Of a DNA stretch of 64,000 nucleotides, positions 19,382 through 29,538 are shown in pieces (the stretch's first letter is position 1; every line of letters begins with the position of its first letter). This DNA is from Streptococcus sanguinis. GTDB lineage: Bacteria; Bacillota; Bacilli; Lactobacillales; Streptococcaceae. The notes under the pieces were generated by a model. That model was not told the DNA's origin. It was given only the letters and a program-made list of their open reading frames with translations, and did no database searches. The translations under genes were made by a program, and so were the position numbers. The stretch lies in assembly GCF_019929225.1 (NCBI RefSeq), contig NZ_JAHZPA010000006.1:63084-127083 (forward strand), written 5' to 3'.

Positions 19382-21643
19382 TTAGCTGTTCAAGTGCCAT
19401 ACTTCTTCTTCGTATTGAGCGATAGTACGGTCAGATGAGAAGAAGCCAGCTTTGGCGATATTGACGATGACTTTGTCCATCCAAGCATCGCGGTCTTCAT
19501 AGTCCGCCAGCATGCGCTCTTTGACTTGGATATAGTCTTCTAGATCCAGCAGGGTCATGAACCAGTCCTTGCTGATCAGTTCATTGTAAAGACGTTCCAA
19601 GCGTTCAGCTTTACCAACTGCCAATACTTCATCGCTGACGATAAAGTCAACCAATGGCTTGATAGCTTCACGTGCATAGTACTCACTAGACTTGTAAGCA
19701 GATTTTGCGTAGAGGTCAATAACAGTCTCAGAATCTTCACCGAAGATGTAGATGTTGTCTTCGCCGACTAGCTCTGCAATCTCAACGTTTGCTCCGTCCA
19801 TTGTACCAAGAGTCAAAGCACCGTTAAGCATGAACTTCATGTTACCAGTACCAGATGCTTCCTTAGAAGCCAGGGAAATCTGCTCAGAAATGTCACCAGC
19901 TGCAATCAAGAAGCTAGACGCTGTAACATTGTAGTTTTCTACCATAACTACTTGCAAGTGTGGAGCCACTTGAGGGTCATTAGCAATCACTTCTGACAAG
20001 CAAAGAATGAGGTGGATGATGTCCTGTGCAATTGTGTAAGCAGGAGCAGCCTTACCACCGAAGAAGACAGTGATTGGACGAGCAGGGATGTTACCAGCCT
20101 TGATGTCCAGATACTTGTGGATAACGTACAAAGCGTTCATTTGTTGGCGCTTGTACTCATGCAGACGCTTGATTTGGATATCAAAGATAGATTCTGGATT
20201 GATTTCCACGCCTTGGGCTTCCTTCAAGTGACGAGCCAATTTACGTTTGTTGTGAGCCTTGATACCTTCCAAATTTTCTTTAACATTTGCAGCGCCAGTG
20301 AATTCCAACAAGCCTTCGAGCTTAGTTGCATCATGGTGCCAGTCGCGGCCCAGCAACTCATCTAGATAATGAGACAGACGTGGGTTGGCATGCATGAGCC
20401 AGCGGCGAAAAGTAATACCGTTGGTCTTGTTATTGAATTTTTCAGGGTAGATATCGTAGAAGGCTTTAAGCTCAGAGTTTTTCAGGATTTCTGTATGCAG
20501 AGCAGCAACCCCATTGACACTGTATCCGTAGTGGATATCCATGTGAGCCATGTGCACACGATCGTCCTCATCAATGATTTGCACTGCTGGATCTGCGTAT
20601 TTAGCTTTAACTCGCTTGTCAAGCTCTTTGATGATTGGTACCAGATGCGGTACTACTTCTTTCAAGAATTCCAGAGGCCATTTTTCAAGAGCTTCTGCCA
20701 GAATTGTGTGGTTCGTATAAGCAGTCATCTTCTGTACGATGGCAATTGCTTCATCCAAATCCAAACCACGCTCAGTCAAGAGACGAATCATTTCTGGGAT
20801 AACCAGAGATGGGTGGGTATCATTGATTTGGATGACAGCATAGTCTGCCAAGTCGTGCAGGTTGCTGCCTTTTTCAATCGCTTCGTCAATAATCAGCTGA
20901 GCACCATTTGAAACCATGAAATACTGCTGGAAGATACGGAGCAATTCCCCTTGCTTGTCACTATCATCTGGATAGAGGAAGAGGGTCAAGTTGCGAGCGA
21001 TATCTGTCTTATCAAAGTCAATACCGTCTGTGATGATATCTGCATCCACTGAGTCCAAATCAAAGAGACGAAGACGGTTCTTAGTTTCTGTCTTGTAACC
21101 TGGCACATCAATATCATAAAGAGTAGATGTCAGGGTGAAGTGAGCAAATGGCACTTGGTAGCTGCGGCTAGAGCGAACCAACCAGTTTTGCTCAGTCAGC
21201 CAGAAGTTAGGAATAGTTGTCTGTTCGTTGTTTTTCAAAACCTGTTGGAAGAGACCAAAGTGGTAGTTCAGTCCTACACCATCACCATTGAGACCCAAGG
21301 TCGCAATAGAATCCAAGAAGCAGGCAGCCAAACGACCCAAGCCTCCGTTACCCAGAGACGGCTCCAACTCAACTTCTTCTACCTCGATCAAGTCCTTGCC
21401 AGCATCTGCCAACTCTTGCTTCACATCGTCGTAAAGTCCAAGGTTGATCAAGTTGTTAGACAAGAGTTTACCAATCAGGAATTCAGCTGAGATGTAGTAG
21501 AGTTTTTTCTTACCAGTGTTGACTGGCTTTTGAGCGCTGGCTAATTTAGTGTAGTTCAAAAGAGCCAGGTAGAGTTCTTCGTTGCTGCAATCAGCAAGAT
21601 TTTTTGAATAAGTATTTTTGATATAAGTTTGTAAGTTTGACAT
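19382..21643 (-). CDS. malP: Glycogen/maltodextrin phosphorylase
   Basis: The start MSNLQTYIK gives 753 residues; a TTG five codons earlier overlaps the SD. It is a GT35 phosphorylase: [41 protein letters not shown] and the pyridoxal-phosphate loop [15 protein letters not shown] with the Schiff-base Lys, then [12 protein letters not shown]. It releases glucose-1-phosphate from alpha-1,4-glucans in the cytosol. It follows malQ by 33 bp; both are transcribed from the MalR-controlled promoter. Confidence 0.96.
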   Translation of the reverse strand: MSNLQTYIKNTYSKNLADCSNEELYLALLNYTKLASAQKPVNTGKKKLYYISAEFLIGKLLSNNLINLGLYDDVKQELADAGKDLIEVEEVELEPSLGNGGLGRLAACFLDSIATLGLNGDGVGLNYHFGLFQQVLKNNEQTTIPNFWLTEQNWLVRSSRSYQVPFAHFTLTSTLYDIDVPGYKTETKNRLRLFDLDSVDADIITDGIDFDKTDIARNLTLFLYPDDSDKQGELLRIFQQYFMVSNGAQLIIDEAIEKGSNLHDLADYAVIQINDTHPSLVIPEMIRLLTERGLDLDEAIAIVQKMTAYTNHTILAEALEKWPLEFLKEVVPHLVPIIKELDKRVKAKYADPAVQIIDEDDRVHMAHMDIHYGYSVNGVAALHTEILKNSELKAFYDIYPEKFNNKTNGITFRRWLMHANPRLSHYLDELLGRDWHHDATKLEGLLEFTGAANVKENLEGIKAHNKRKLARHLKEAQGVEINPESIFDIQIKRLHEYKRQQMNALYVIHKYLDIKAGNIPARPITVFFGGKAAPAYTIAQDIIHLILCLSEVIANDPQVAPHLQVVMVENYNVTASSFLIAAGDISEQISLASKEASGTGNMKFMLNGALTLGTMDGANVEIAELVGEDNIYIFGEDSETVIDLYAKSAYKSSEYYAREAIKPLVDFIVSDEVLAVGKAERLERLYNELISKDWFMTLLDLEDYIQVKERMLADYEDRDAWMDKVIVNIAKAGFFSSDRTIAQYEEEVWHLNS

Positions 21644-21676
21644 GATTAATCCCTTCAAGCCTGATTCGGCTGTTCT

Positions 21677-23188
21677 TTATTCGTTAATTAAATCGGTATT
21701 CATCCGACGGTAAGTCTTGGTCAAGCTGTAAAGCTCACCTTCGACGATTGGATTCAGCTCTTCAGCTGTCATCCGCCAAGTCCAGTTGCCACCAATTGTG
21801 GATGGATAGTTCATCCGTGCTGCACTGTCTAATTCCAGCAGGTCTTGCATAGTCGCAATGGCCATAAAGCTGACTGAAGCAAAGATTGTGCGCAGCATTG
21901 CATGAGGTACTGTTTCGTACTCCTTACGGTTGGTGTACTGAGCCATGTACTGGCGAGTAGCGTCATCAATCTCATCCTTGTACCAGCCCAGAACAGTATT
22001 ATTATCATGGGTTCCGGTATACATGACTGAGTTGTTTGGCGCTAGATGCGGGCTGTCGATGCTTTCATCATCAGGATTGAAGGCGAATTGCAAGATCTTC
22101 ATTCCTGGGAAACCAGTGCGCTCGCGCAGCTCAATCACTTCGTCCGTCATAAAGCCCAGGTCTTCTGCGATGATATTCAAATCACCCAAGGCTTCCTTAA
22201 CCGCTGCAAAGAGCTTGTAGTCTGGACCTTTGACCCACTTACCAGAAGCAGATGTTTCTGAGTCAGCAGGTACTTCCCAGTAAGACTCAAAGCCGCGGAA
22301 GTGGTCGATACGGACAATGTCGTAAATCTTGAAGCTTTCGCGCAGACGTTCAATCCACCAAGCATAACCATCCTTATCCATAGCTTCCCAGTCATAGATA
22401 GGATTGCCCCAAAGCTGGCCAGTTTCTGAAAATTCATCTGGCGGACAGCCTGCCACACAAGTTGGCTTGCCAACAGCATCTGTCTTAAAGAAGTGCGGCT
22501 GTGCCCACACATCAGCACTGTCAGCTGCCACATAGATTGGCATATCACCGACAATCTCGATATGATGTTCATTAGCATAGGCTTTTAATCTTAACCACTG
22601 CTTAAAGAAGAGATACTGAGTTACACGATGGTAGGTCAGCTTGTCAGCCAGCTTCTCACGATAAGAAGCGAGACTAGCAGCGTCACGGCGACGGATCGCT
22701 TCATCCGGCCACTCTGTCCAAGCTAGATTATCAAAATGCTCTTTGATAGCCATGTACTCAGCGAAAACTTCCAGCCAAGCTGCATTTTGCTCTACAAAGC
22801 TCTCATAGTCAGACAGATCATCTGCTTTCAAGAAACGAGCTACTGCTTTTTCCATGATTGGACGGCGAGCGTCAAAAATCTTTGCATAATCTACTTTTTT
22901 AGGATCATCTCCGAAATCAGCTCCCTTGACATCTACCTCGTTCAGCAAACCTTCTTCTATCAGAACATCAAAGTCGATAAAGTAGGTATTCCCCGCAAAA
23001 GCAGAGAAAGACTGATAAGGAGAATCACCATAACTGGTCGTTCCCAGTGGCAAAATCTGCCAATAGCGCTGCTTGGTGCGAACCAAGAAGTCTACAAAAT
23101 CATAAGCACTTTGGCCAAAAGATCCGATACCGTACTTACCCGGAAGGGATGAAATGTGCATGAGCACGCCGCTTTGACGTTTTTTCAT
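21677..23188 (-). CDS. malQ: 4-alpha-glucanotransferase (amylomaltase)
   Basis: A 503-residue GH77 enzyme of normal length. It opens RQSGVLMHISSLPGKYGIGSFG and has VRIDHFRGFESYWEVPA (nucleophile Asp), IIAEDLGFMTDEV (acid Glu) and MYTGTHDNNTVLGWY (stabiliser Asp). It disproportionates maltodextrins, supplying long chains to the phosphorylase encoded next. It is the first gene of the malQP operon, directly after a LacI-type operator. Confidence 0.97.
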   Translation of the reverse strand: MKKRQSGVLMHISSLPGKYGIGSFGQSAYDFVDFLVRTKQRYWQILPLGTTSYGDSPYQSFSAFAGNTYFIDFDVLIEEGLLNEVDVKGADFGDDPKKVDYAKIFDARRPIMEKAVARFLKADDLSDYESFVEQNAAWLEVFAEYMAIKEHFDNLAWTEWPDEAIRRRDAASLASYREKLADKLTYHRVTQYLFFKQWLRLKAYANEHHIEIVGDMPIYVAADSADVWAQPHFFKTDAVGKPTCVAGCPPDEFSETGQLWGNPIYDWEAMDKDGYAWWIERLRESFKIYDIVRIDHFRGFESYWEVPADSETSASGKWVKGPDYKLFAAVKEALGDLNIIAEDLGFMTDEVIELRERTGFPGMKILQFAFNPDDESIDSPHLAPNNSVMYTGTHDNNTVLGWYKDEIDDATRQYMAQYTNRKEYETVPHAMLRTIFASVSFMAIATMQDLLELDSAARMNYPSTIGGNWTWRMTAEELNPIVEGELYSLTKTYRRMNTDLINE

Positions 23189-23236
23189 TTTGTCACCTCG
23201 TTATTTTTCCTCTACGCCTTTTCATTTTTACTTAAT

Positions 23237-23286
23237 GCAAACGTTTGCGTCGACTTGATTATAACCTATTTTTTTTTTTAGTGCAA
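23237..23286 (-). promoter_or_regulatory. malQP promoter with MalR-type operator
   Basis: On the minus strand TTGCAC (23281-23286), a 17-bp spacer that is mostly poly-A, and TATAAT (23258-23263) form the promoter. The palindrome GCAAACGTTTGC (23237-23248) starts about ten bases past the -10, over the transcription start, a repressing position for a LacI-family protein. CcpA could also bind. Confidence 0.85.
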
Positions 23287-23381
23287 GGGGTTTTTGAGAT
23301 TTTTTTCAATTTATTGGTTAATGGATATAATGCTCTTTTAGGACTCTCTTACAGCCCCAATTATTTGCCGTTTTTCTCTTC

Positions 23382-23435
23382 TTGCAAGCGTTCTCTTTTT
23401 GTGTTAAAATGTTCTTACAAACAGAAAACGTTTGC
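23382..23435 (+). promoter_or_regulatory. malR promoter with MalR-type operator
   Basis: TTGCAA (23382-23387), 17 bp, and TAAAAT (23405-23410) are followed by GAAAACGTTTGC (23424-23435), a second operator matching the one before malQ. This points to autoregulation. The remaining leader to 23620 (about 180 bases) shows an AGGAGG SD but no gene I trust; a 79-codon open frame at 23245-23484 lies over both promoters and is rejected. Confidence 0.75.
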
Positions 23436-23623
23436 GTTTACTGAGAAACTGCTTTATACTTGCTTTTTCAACCATAATAGTTAGGCAATATCACTGGTTA
23501 TAAGAACCATTTTGGGCATAGGTTTGCATGACTCATAGAAAGCAAGTGCTTCTACTACTAGATTTAAAATAGTTGATGATATATCAAGGATTTCCAGCAA
23601 ATGCAGGCCTTTAGGAGGTTTTT

Positions 23624-24607
23624 ATGCGAGTTACTATCAAAGAAGTCGCAAAACTAGCAGGCGTGTCGCCCTCTACTGTGACCCGCGTCGTACAAAACAA
23701 ATCAACCATCAGTGAAGAAACCAAAAAACGGGTCCGTGCTGCTATGAAGGAACTGGACTATCATCCCAACCTCAATGCCAGAAGTCTGGTCAGCCAGTCC
23801 AGCCAGGTCATCGGCTTGGTCCTGCCGGATGACTCAGATGTCTTCTATCAAAACCCTTTCTTCCCAACTGTATTGCGGGGGATTTCTCAGATTGCTTCTG
23901 ACTATGACTATGCCATCCAGATCAGCACGGGGCAAGACGAAGAACATCGCTTGGAAAATATGAAGCAGATGATTTTGGGCAAGCGAGTTGACGGACTGAT
24001 TTTCCTTTACTCCAAGCAGGACGATCCTTTGGTCGACTTTGCAGTCAGAAACAACTTCCCCTTCCTCATCCTAGGGAAAGCTGTCTCTCCTTTCATCTCT
24101 CTGGTGGACAATGACAATATCAAGGCCGGCTATGACGCGACCAGATATTTCCTTGACAAGGGCTATCAGAAAATTGCCTTTCTAGCTGGGAATAAGGAGC
24201 TGGTCGTTTCTCAGGATCGTTACACAGGCTACAAGCAAGCTCTGAATGAAGCAGAACGGCCTTTGGATGAACGCATTATCAAATTTGCCTTCGGTTTCCT
24301 ACTGGAAGACAACAGTTACAAGATTATGGAGGAGCTGCCGCTGGACGAGATTGAAGCCATCGTGACCTCCGATACTCTGGTAGCAGAAGGAGCCCTGCAC
24401 TATCTCAAAGATCAGGACTACCAGATTCCCATTATCACCTTTGATTCTCTCAAACCGCGCATTGATGTAGATGCCTATATCGATATCAATGCCCTCGAGC
24501 TTGGGAAAGAGTCTTTCCGGACCCTCTTCCAAATCATCAAGGACAATAAAGAAGACAAGCAGATCTGCTATCGCCAGCTGATTCCGCATAGCATCAGCAC
24601 TCGCTAA
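23624..24607 (+). CDS. malR: LacI-family maltose regulator MalR
   Basis: The 327 residues start with a LacI HTH (TIKEVAKLAGVSPSTVTRVV) and hinge helix (NLNARSLVSQSS), then a periplasmic-binding-like effector domain (IGLVLPDDSD, GKRVDGLIFLYS, AFLAGNKELVVSQDRYTGY). It is the streptococcal MalR/MalI type that represses maltodextrin genes without inducer. It is divergent from malQP, and both promoters carry the same operator. The C-terminal codons and stop form part of its terminator. Confidence 0.94.
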   Translation: MRVTIKEVAKLAGVSPSTVTRVVQNKSTISEETKKRVRAAMKELDYHPNLNARSLVSQSSQVIGLVLPDDSDVFYQNPFFPTVLRGISQIASDYDYAIQISTGQDEEHRLENMKQMILGKRVDGLIFLYSKQDDPLVDFAVRNNFPFLILGKAVSPFISLVDNDNIKAGYDATRYFLDKGYQKIAFLAGNKELVVSQDRYTGYKQALNEAERPLDERIIKFAFGFLLEDNSYKIMEELPLDEIEAIVTSDTLVAEGALHYLKDQDYQIPIITFDSLKPRIDVDAYIDINALELGKESFRTLFQIIKDNKEDKQICYRQLIPHSISTR

Positions 24608-24620
24608 TCCGAGTGCTTTT
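24596..24620 (+). terminator. malR terminator
   Basis: AGCACTCG / CGAGTGCT arms around the stop region CTAATC are followed by TTTTG. Confidence 0.8.
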
Positions 24621-24724
24621 GCTCATTTATCAACGATTCACAGAATAGCCTTGTCCCAACCAGGGCAGAGCCCTAAACTCAAAACAATTACCCGAAGAGA
24701 AACTGACAAAGAAAGAGGAAAAAC

Positions 24725-26800
24725 ATGGCCTTTCGTATTTTTCAAGCCTATTTAGATGACGAAAACATTATCACTATCGAACTGGAAAAGAGCTTTGATG
24801 CCTATTCCATCCACTTTACACTGGAAGACAAGCACAGCTCCAGCCCCTTAACCATCAAAAACATCAACAATCAGGAAGATCGGATTATCTACACCGTGTC
24901 AGCTAATGAACCCATTGACCTGACGCAGTCTTACAAGGTCTATGACCAGGATCGCAACCATACCGACCTTCAGTACCGCCATATCGTGAAAAAGCCTATT
25001 TTCGATGAGATTTTTGACTATGCAGGCGACGATTTGGGAGCTCAGTACAACCCCCAAGCCACCGACTTCAGACTCTGGGCGCCGATTTCCGAAAAAGTCC
25101 TCCTGCATCTGAAAGACCAGGTTCACCATCTCAAACGTCTGGATAAGGGAGTCTGGCATATCCGGATTGAGGGAGATTTAGAGGGAGCCTCCTATTCTTA
25201 TCTCCATAAGATCAATGGCAAGTGGGTAGAAGTCCATGATCCCTATGCCCTATCCTCAGATGTCAATTCGGGCAACAGCTATGTCATTGATTTAGAAAAG
25301 ATTAAAAAGCCTATCAAACGAGCGAAAACACAGTTGGATTCGACAGAAGCCGTCATTTATGAAATGAGCGTCCGTGATTTCTCTATGCAGAAAGAAGCTG
25401 GCTTCTCCTATCCTGGGAAGTTTGCCTCGCTGAGCGAATCTCCAGTCGTCCACGACCAGAAGTTCGGTCTGGACTATCTGAAAGAGCTAGGTATCAGCCA
25501 TGTGCAGCTTATGCCTGTCTACGACTTTGGCAGCGTTGATGAAAAGCATCCAGAGCTCGTCTACAACTGGGGTTATGATCCTGTCCAATACAATGTCCCA
25601 GACGGCAGTTTTGCCAGCGATCCGCGAGACCCTTATGCCCGTATCATAGAGCTGCAGGCGGCCATTAATGCCTTCCACAATGCTGATATCAGCGTCATCA
25701 TGGATGTGGTCTACAATCATGTCTATGATGCCAACAGCTATGCTTTTGAAAAAATCGTGCCCGGCTATTTTTTCCGGCTCAATGACATGGGCTACCGGAC
25801 CAACGGAACCTTCTGCGGCAATGATGTAGCCAGTGAGAAGGCCATGGTTCGCCGCTATATCAAGCAGTCGGTCAAGCAATGGGTCAGCCTCTATGGCTTT
25901 GACGGTTTCCGCTTTGACCTGATGGGGATTTTAGATATCCAAACCATGCAGCAAATAGCTGACGAGCTCAAGGCACTCTATCCTAACATCTATCTCTACG
26001 GTGAAGGCTGGCAGATGGACACTGGACTGGCAAGTGAGCGTTTGGCCCATCAGTACAATGCTACCCAGCTGCCAGATTATGGGTTCTTCAGCGACCATTT
26101 CCGCGACAGTCTCAAGCAGACCATCGCTCAAGGCCGGCAAATCGAGAGCAAGACTCCTGCCAGTCAGCTTGAAAACGTCCTGACAGCCAATGTCGGACTA
26201 AAAGGCGAGGCTCACTTTATAGCGCCCCAGCAAGCTATTAATTATGTGGAGTGCCATGACAATGCAACGGTTTTTGACTACTTTGATATCGTCAACCCTG
26301 CTATCACCCTGCGGGATCGGCTGGCCAATTCGCGGCTGGCCCTCCACCTCGTACTGCTGGCCCAAGGTGTGCCCTTTATCCACAGCGGTCAGGAATTTTT
26401 CCGGACTAAAAATCTGATTGACAACACCTACAATATGCCTGACGAAATCAATAAACTAGACTGGCTGCGCTCCCTGCATTACACAGAGGACATTGCTTTT
26501 GTTAAACAGCTGATTGCCTTTCGCAGGGCACATCCGCTGCTGCATCTAAAGACCAGCACCGCCATCAAGCAAGCCTGTCAGATCAACTGGCTATCAGACA
26601 GTTTATTGGAGTACAAGATTCAAGACAGCAAAGAAAGTATGACAATCGTCATCAACTTTGGCAACCAAGAGGCTGTCTACGAAAATAAAAACAAGCAAAG
26701 ATTGCATCTCCAGTATCCAGCCATTGATGTCCAAAAACCAATCGCACCGCTAGCTGACAGTTACAGCCTAGCTGGGAAGCAGTTGATTGTATTGAAATAG
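24725..26800 (+). CDS. pulA: Intracellular type I pullulanase / glycogen debranching enzyme
   Basis: The 691-residue protein lacks a signal peptide, so it is cytosolic. An N-terminal beta domain and CBM48 (FRLWAPISEKVLLHL) precede the GH13 barrel: YNWGYDP (pullulanase motif), DVVYNHV, DGFRFDLMGI (nucleophile Asp), YGEGW (acid Glu) and VECHDN. It hydrolyses alpha-1,6 branches so that the malQ and phosphorylase products can use limit dextrins. It sits 118 bp after malR, beyond a terminator, so malR read-through or a weak unseen promoter drives it. Confidence 0.95.
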   Translation: MAFRIFQAYLDDENIITIELEKSFDAYSIHFTLEDKHSSSPLTIKNINNQEDRIIYTVSANEPIDLTQSYKVYDQDRNHTDLQYRHIVKKPIFDEIFDYAGDDLGAQYNPQATDFRLWAPISEKVLLHLKDQVHHLKRLDKGVWHIRIEGDLEGASYSYLHKINGKWVEVHDPYALSSDVNSGNSYVIDLEKIKKPIKRAKTQLDSTEAVIYEMSVRDFSMQKEAGFSYPGKFASLSESPVVHDQKFGLDYLKELGISHVQLMPVYDFGSVDEKHPELVYNWGYDPVQYNVPDGSFASDPRDPYARIIELQAAINAFHNADISVIMDVVYNHVYDANSYAFEKIVPGYFFRLNDMGYRTNGTFCGNDVASEKAMVRRYIKQSVKQWVSLYGFDGFRFDLMGILDIQTMQQIADELKALYPNIYLYGEGWQMDTGLASERLAHQYNATQLPDYGFFSDHFRDSLKQTIAQGRQIESKTPASQLENVLTANVGLKGEAHFIAPQQAINYVECHDNATVFDYFDIVNPAITLRDRLANSRLALHLVLLAQGVPFIHSGQEFFRTKNLIDNTYNMPDEINKLDWLRSLHYTEDIAFVKQLIAFRRAHPLLHLKTSTAIKQACQINWLSDSLLEYKIQDSKESMTIVINFGNQEAVYENKNKQRLHLQYPAIDVQKPIAPLADSYSLAGKQLIVLK

Positions 26801-26805
26801 ATTAT

Positions 26806-26842
26806 AAAACATCAGCCAATGAATAAGCTGATGTTTTTGTTT
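26806..26842. terminator. Bidirectional terminator
   Basis: AAAACATCAGC / GCTGATGTTTTT arms around CAATGAATAA lie between the convergent pulA and thrC. Confidence 0.9.
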
Positions 26843-26843
26843 T

Positions 26844-28328
26844 TTACAACCCCAAATAATCCTCAACCGCTGCCTGCATTTGATCTGCAGCGACCGTCGT
26901 TTTGTGGCGCACTGGGGCTGTTTCTAAGCCGTCCACAGCTGGTGGCAGAGCTACGCCAGAAAGTTCGTGCAGTTGCTCCAAAGCCTCGAAGTCACTAAGT
27001 CCTGACTGACCAGTCACAGCCTCAACAGCCACGACTGGGAATTTATAAGGACTAGCGGTAGACGCGATAACAGTCTTGCGCTGATCACCTGTCTCTGCCA
27101 GATATTTTTGATAGACAGCAGACGCGACAGCCGTATGAGGGTCTTCGATGTAGTCAGAGGCCTGATAGACCCGCTTGATTTCAGCAGCTGTTTCTTGCTC
27201 TGTTGCATAATCAGCCGCAAAGAGCTCTAAAATCTCAGCGTCAAAGTCCGTCAGTTCATACTGTCCATGCTCATTCAGAGCCGCCATCAGGGCAGCTGTT
27301 TTCTCAGCGCTGTTACCAGACAGATGGAAAATCAAGCGCTCCAAGTTAGAGGAAACCAAAATATCCATGGATGGACTAGACGTCACCTTAAAGCTCCGCT
27401 TCTTGTCATAAACCTGAGTCTTGAAGAAGTCAGTCAGGACATTGTTTTCATTAGAAGCACAGATCAGCTTGCCAACTGGCAGACCGATTTGCTTGGCATA
27501 GTAGGCCGCCAAGATATTACCAAAGTTCCCTGTCGGAACTGTAAAGTTGACCTTGTCTCCTGCTGTGATTTCTCCCGCCTTCACCAGCTGAGCATAGGCA
27601 TAGACATAGTAGACAATCTGAGGCACCAAACGGCCGATATTCATAGAATTAGCTGATGAAAACTGCAGCTTATGCTCCAAGAGACGAGCTCGTAGGTCTG
27701 GGTCGTTAAACATGCGCTTGACATTGGTCTGGGCATCGTCAAAGTTGCCATCAATGGCAACGACATGCGTATTAGTACCTGTCTGGGTCGTCATTTGCAG
27801 CTCTTGGACCTTGCTGACACCGTCTTTGGGATAAAAGACGATAATCTCAGTCCCAGGAACATCCGCAAAACCTGCCATAGCCGCCTTGCCTGTGTCACCA
27901 GAAGTCGCTGTCAAAATGACAATTTTGTTTTCCAAGCCGTGCTTTTTAGCTGCAGTTGTCATCAAGTGAGGCAGGATAGACAAAGCCATGTCCTTGAAGG
28001 CAATGGTCGCTCCGTGGAAAAGCTCTAGATTGTACTGACCATCCAGCTTGACCAAGGGAGCAATAGCCGCATCATCAAACTTGCTGTCGTAGGCATGGTT
28101 GATACAGTAGTCCAGCTCTGCTTCAGAAAAATCATCCAAAAATGCAGACAAAACCAGCTTGGCTACTTCCTGATAAGAAGCGTCTTTGAGCTTGGCAAAG
28201 TCCAAATCGACCTGCGGATAGGTAATGGGCGTAAAGAGCCCGCCGTCTGTTGCCAAACCTTGCAGAATCGCCTGGCTGGCTGTTACTCTATTCTTTTCGT
28301 CGCGTGTTGATTGATAAACTAAGGTCAT
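26844..28328 (-). CDS. thrC: Threonine synthase
   Basis: A 494-residue fold-type II PLP enzyme of the long ThrC class. The PLP lysine is in FHGATIAFKDMALSILP near residue 112; TATSGDTGKAAMAGF binds phosphate, followed by NSMNIGRLVPQIVYY and TGNFGNILAAYYAK. It makes threonine from O-phosphohomoserine. No hom or thrB is adjacent. An extended -10 (TGGTATAAT) lies at 28360-28365 upstream. Confidence 0.97.
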   Translation of the reverse strand: MTLVYQSTRDEKNRVTASQAILQGLATDGGLFTPITYPQVDLDFAKLKDASYQEVAKLVLSAFLDDFSEAELDYCINHAYDSKFDDAAIAPLVKLDGQYNLELFHGATIAFKDMALSILPHLMTTAAKKHGLENKIVILTATSGDTGKAAMAGFADVPGTEIIVFYPKDGVSKVQELQMTTQTGTNTHVVAIDGNFDDAQTNVKRMFNDPDLRARLLEHKLQFSSANSMNIGRLVPQIVYYVYAYAQLVKAGEITAGDKVNFTVPTGNFGNILAAYYAKQIGLPVGKLICASNENNVLTDFFKTQVYDKKRSFKVTSSPSMDILVSSNLERLIFHLSGNSAEKTAALMAALNEHGQYELTDFDAEILELFAADYATEQETAAEIKRVYQASDYIEDPHTAVASAVYQKYLAETGDQRKTVIASTASPYKFPVVAVEAVTGQSGLSDFEALEQLHELSGVALPPAVDGLETAPVRHKTTVAADQMQAAVEDYLGL

Positions 28329-28359
28329 TCTCTCTCATCCTTTATCTATAGTTCGCTTT

Positions 28360-28365
28360 ATTATA
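28360..28365 (-). promoter_or_regulatory. thrC promoter (-10)
   Basis: The minus strand reads TGGTATAAT, an extended -10, 31 bp upstream of the ATG. No T-box or leader peptide is evident. Confidence 0.6.
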
Positions 28366-28410
28366 CCAAAATTTATCAGAAAATTCTCGCTTTTTCACAG
28401 AGAATATAAG

Positions 28411-28432
28411 AAAAAGCCCATTTCTGGGCTTG
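28411..28432 (-). terminator. Terminator of the LysM gene
   Basis: On the minus strand AAGCCCA / TGGGCTT arms around GAAA are followed by TTTCTT. Confidence 0.85.
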
Positions 28433-28440
28433 TATTCATC

Positions 28441-29538
28441 TTATTCATTCATAGATACGTGAACGTGGTCGTAGTGATTTTCAGTTACACTACCACGGTC
28501 TGGCATTTGGTTCCAAGTATTAGCTGGTCCATAAATGCTTTCAAATGGTGCATAGAACTGTTGCTGCCAGATAACGTAAGAGATTCCTCTTTCAGTCATG
28601 TTAGAAGTAACATCGGCTGCGACTTGGTTTCCTAATTCAGTATTCTCACCAACGATAAAGTCAGCCGCCAAGCCTTTACCATGGTCACCACTATCACCTG
28701 GGCGGTAGAGACTAAATTCTGTAATGCCATATTTAGCTGCTATCTCTTCTTTCAGAGCAGCAGTCTGTGGCTGAAGACCTTCATTAGCAGGATTGTTAGT
28801 TGTCACGCTAGCTGCGTCTGTTACAGCTGGAGCATTGTAAGTTGTTGGCTCAACAGCGGCAGTTGCTTGACTGACTTGGTCTTGGCCTAATTCAGTAGCT
28901 TCTGGAGCCGCCTCTGCTGGAGCTTCTGGACTTGCTGCAACTGCTGGCTGCGGTGCTGCCTCTACAGGAGCGGCTGCATTTGCTTCCGCAGCTGGGGCTG
29001 CTTCACTTGCAACTTCTGCTACTGGGGCAGGAGCTTCTTCAGCAGGCGCTGGTGCTTGGTCTGCTGGAGCTGCAACAGCTTCCTCAACAGCCGGAGCTGG
29101 AGTTTCTGCTGTTTGAGCCGGTGCCGCTGGAGCGGCTTGTTCAGTACCAAAAATCTCGTCAGCTGTATAACTTTCTGTTACATATCCTGCGTTATTTCTT
29201 GCTTGGTAGCTTTGGATTTCTACAGAGGCAATTTCATTTTGTCCATTTGTTGTAATAGTCAAAACAGTTCCTGGGAAAATCAAGTCTGCATTGGCAATTT
29301 GGTTGATTTTAGCCAATTCAACAAGGTCAATGTTCATCGCTTGAGCGATATTGCCTAAAGTGTCTCCATATTGAACAGTGTAAGTTTGTTGGTTTTCATT
29401 GCTCGTAATATCCGCTTTAATTTGCTCAACTGTTCTGGCAGTCCAGTTTTGTGGCTGCTCCTCAGCTTTTGTTGTAAACAAAGGCAATGCTGACAAAGCA
29501 ACAGTTGAAGCCAAAAGTAATTTCTTATTCATTTTCAT
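28441..29538 (-). CDS. Secreted LysM protein with peptidase-like C-terminal domain
   Basis: The start at MKMNKK gives 365 residues; a TTG two codons earlier is better spaced from AGGAAGG and cannot be excluded. A signal peptide (cleavage likely after TKA, about residue 25) is followed by one LysM domain (YTVQYGDTLGNIAQAMN, near 52-96), then about 130 residues of Ala/Pro/Glu-rich linker. The last 110 residues (GLQPQTAALKEEI to HYDHVHVS) match the C-terminal domain of pneumococcal LysM surface proteins. HGKGLAADF and HYDHVHV resemble the His-Asp-HxH zinc site of DD-peptidases, so cell-wall hydrolysis is possible but unproven. Confidence 0.85.
   Translation of the reverse strand: MKMNKKLLLASTVALSALPLFTTKAEEQPQNWTARTVEQIKADITSNENQQTYTVQYGDTLGNIAQAMNIDLVELAKINQIANADLIFPGTVLTITTNGQNEIASVEIQSYQARNNAGYVTESYTADEIFGTEQAAPAAPAQTAETPAPAVEEAVAAPADQAPAPAEEAPAPVAEVASEAAPAAEANAAAPVEAAPQPAVAASPEAPAEAAPEATELGQDQVSQATAAVEPTTYNAPAVTDAASVTTNNPANEGLQPQTAALKEEIAAKYGITEFSLYRPGDSGDHGKGLAADFIVGENTELGNQVAADVTSNMTERGISYVIWQQQFYAPFESIYGPANTWNQMPDRGSVTENHYDHVHVSMNE

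Noticed and set aside
20369..20911. 180-codon frame opposite glycogen phosphorylase
   Set aside because: Antisense shadow of a highly conserved coding region.
23245..23484. 79-codon open frame in the malQ-malR gap
   Set aside because: It runs across both promoters and operators, has no SD and an improbable Phe/Leu/Ser composition.
28329..28440. T-box or attenuator before thrC
   Set aside because: The leader is too short (about 25 bases after the -10) to hold one.
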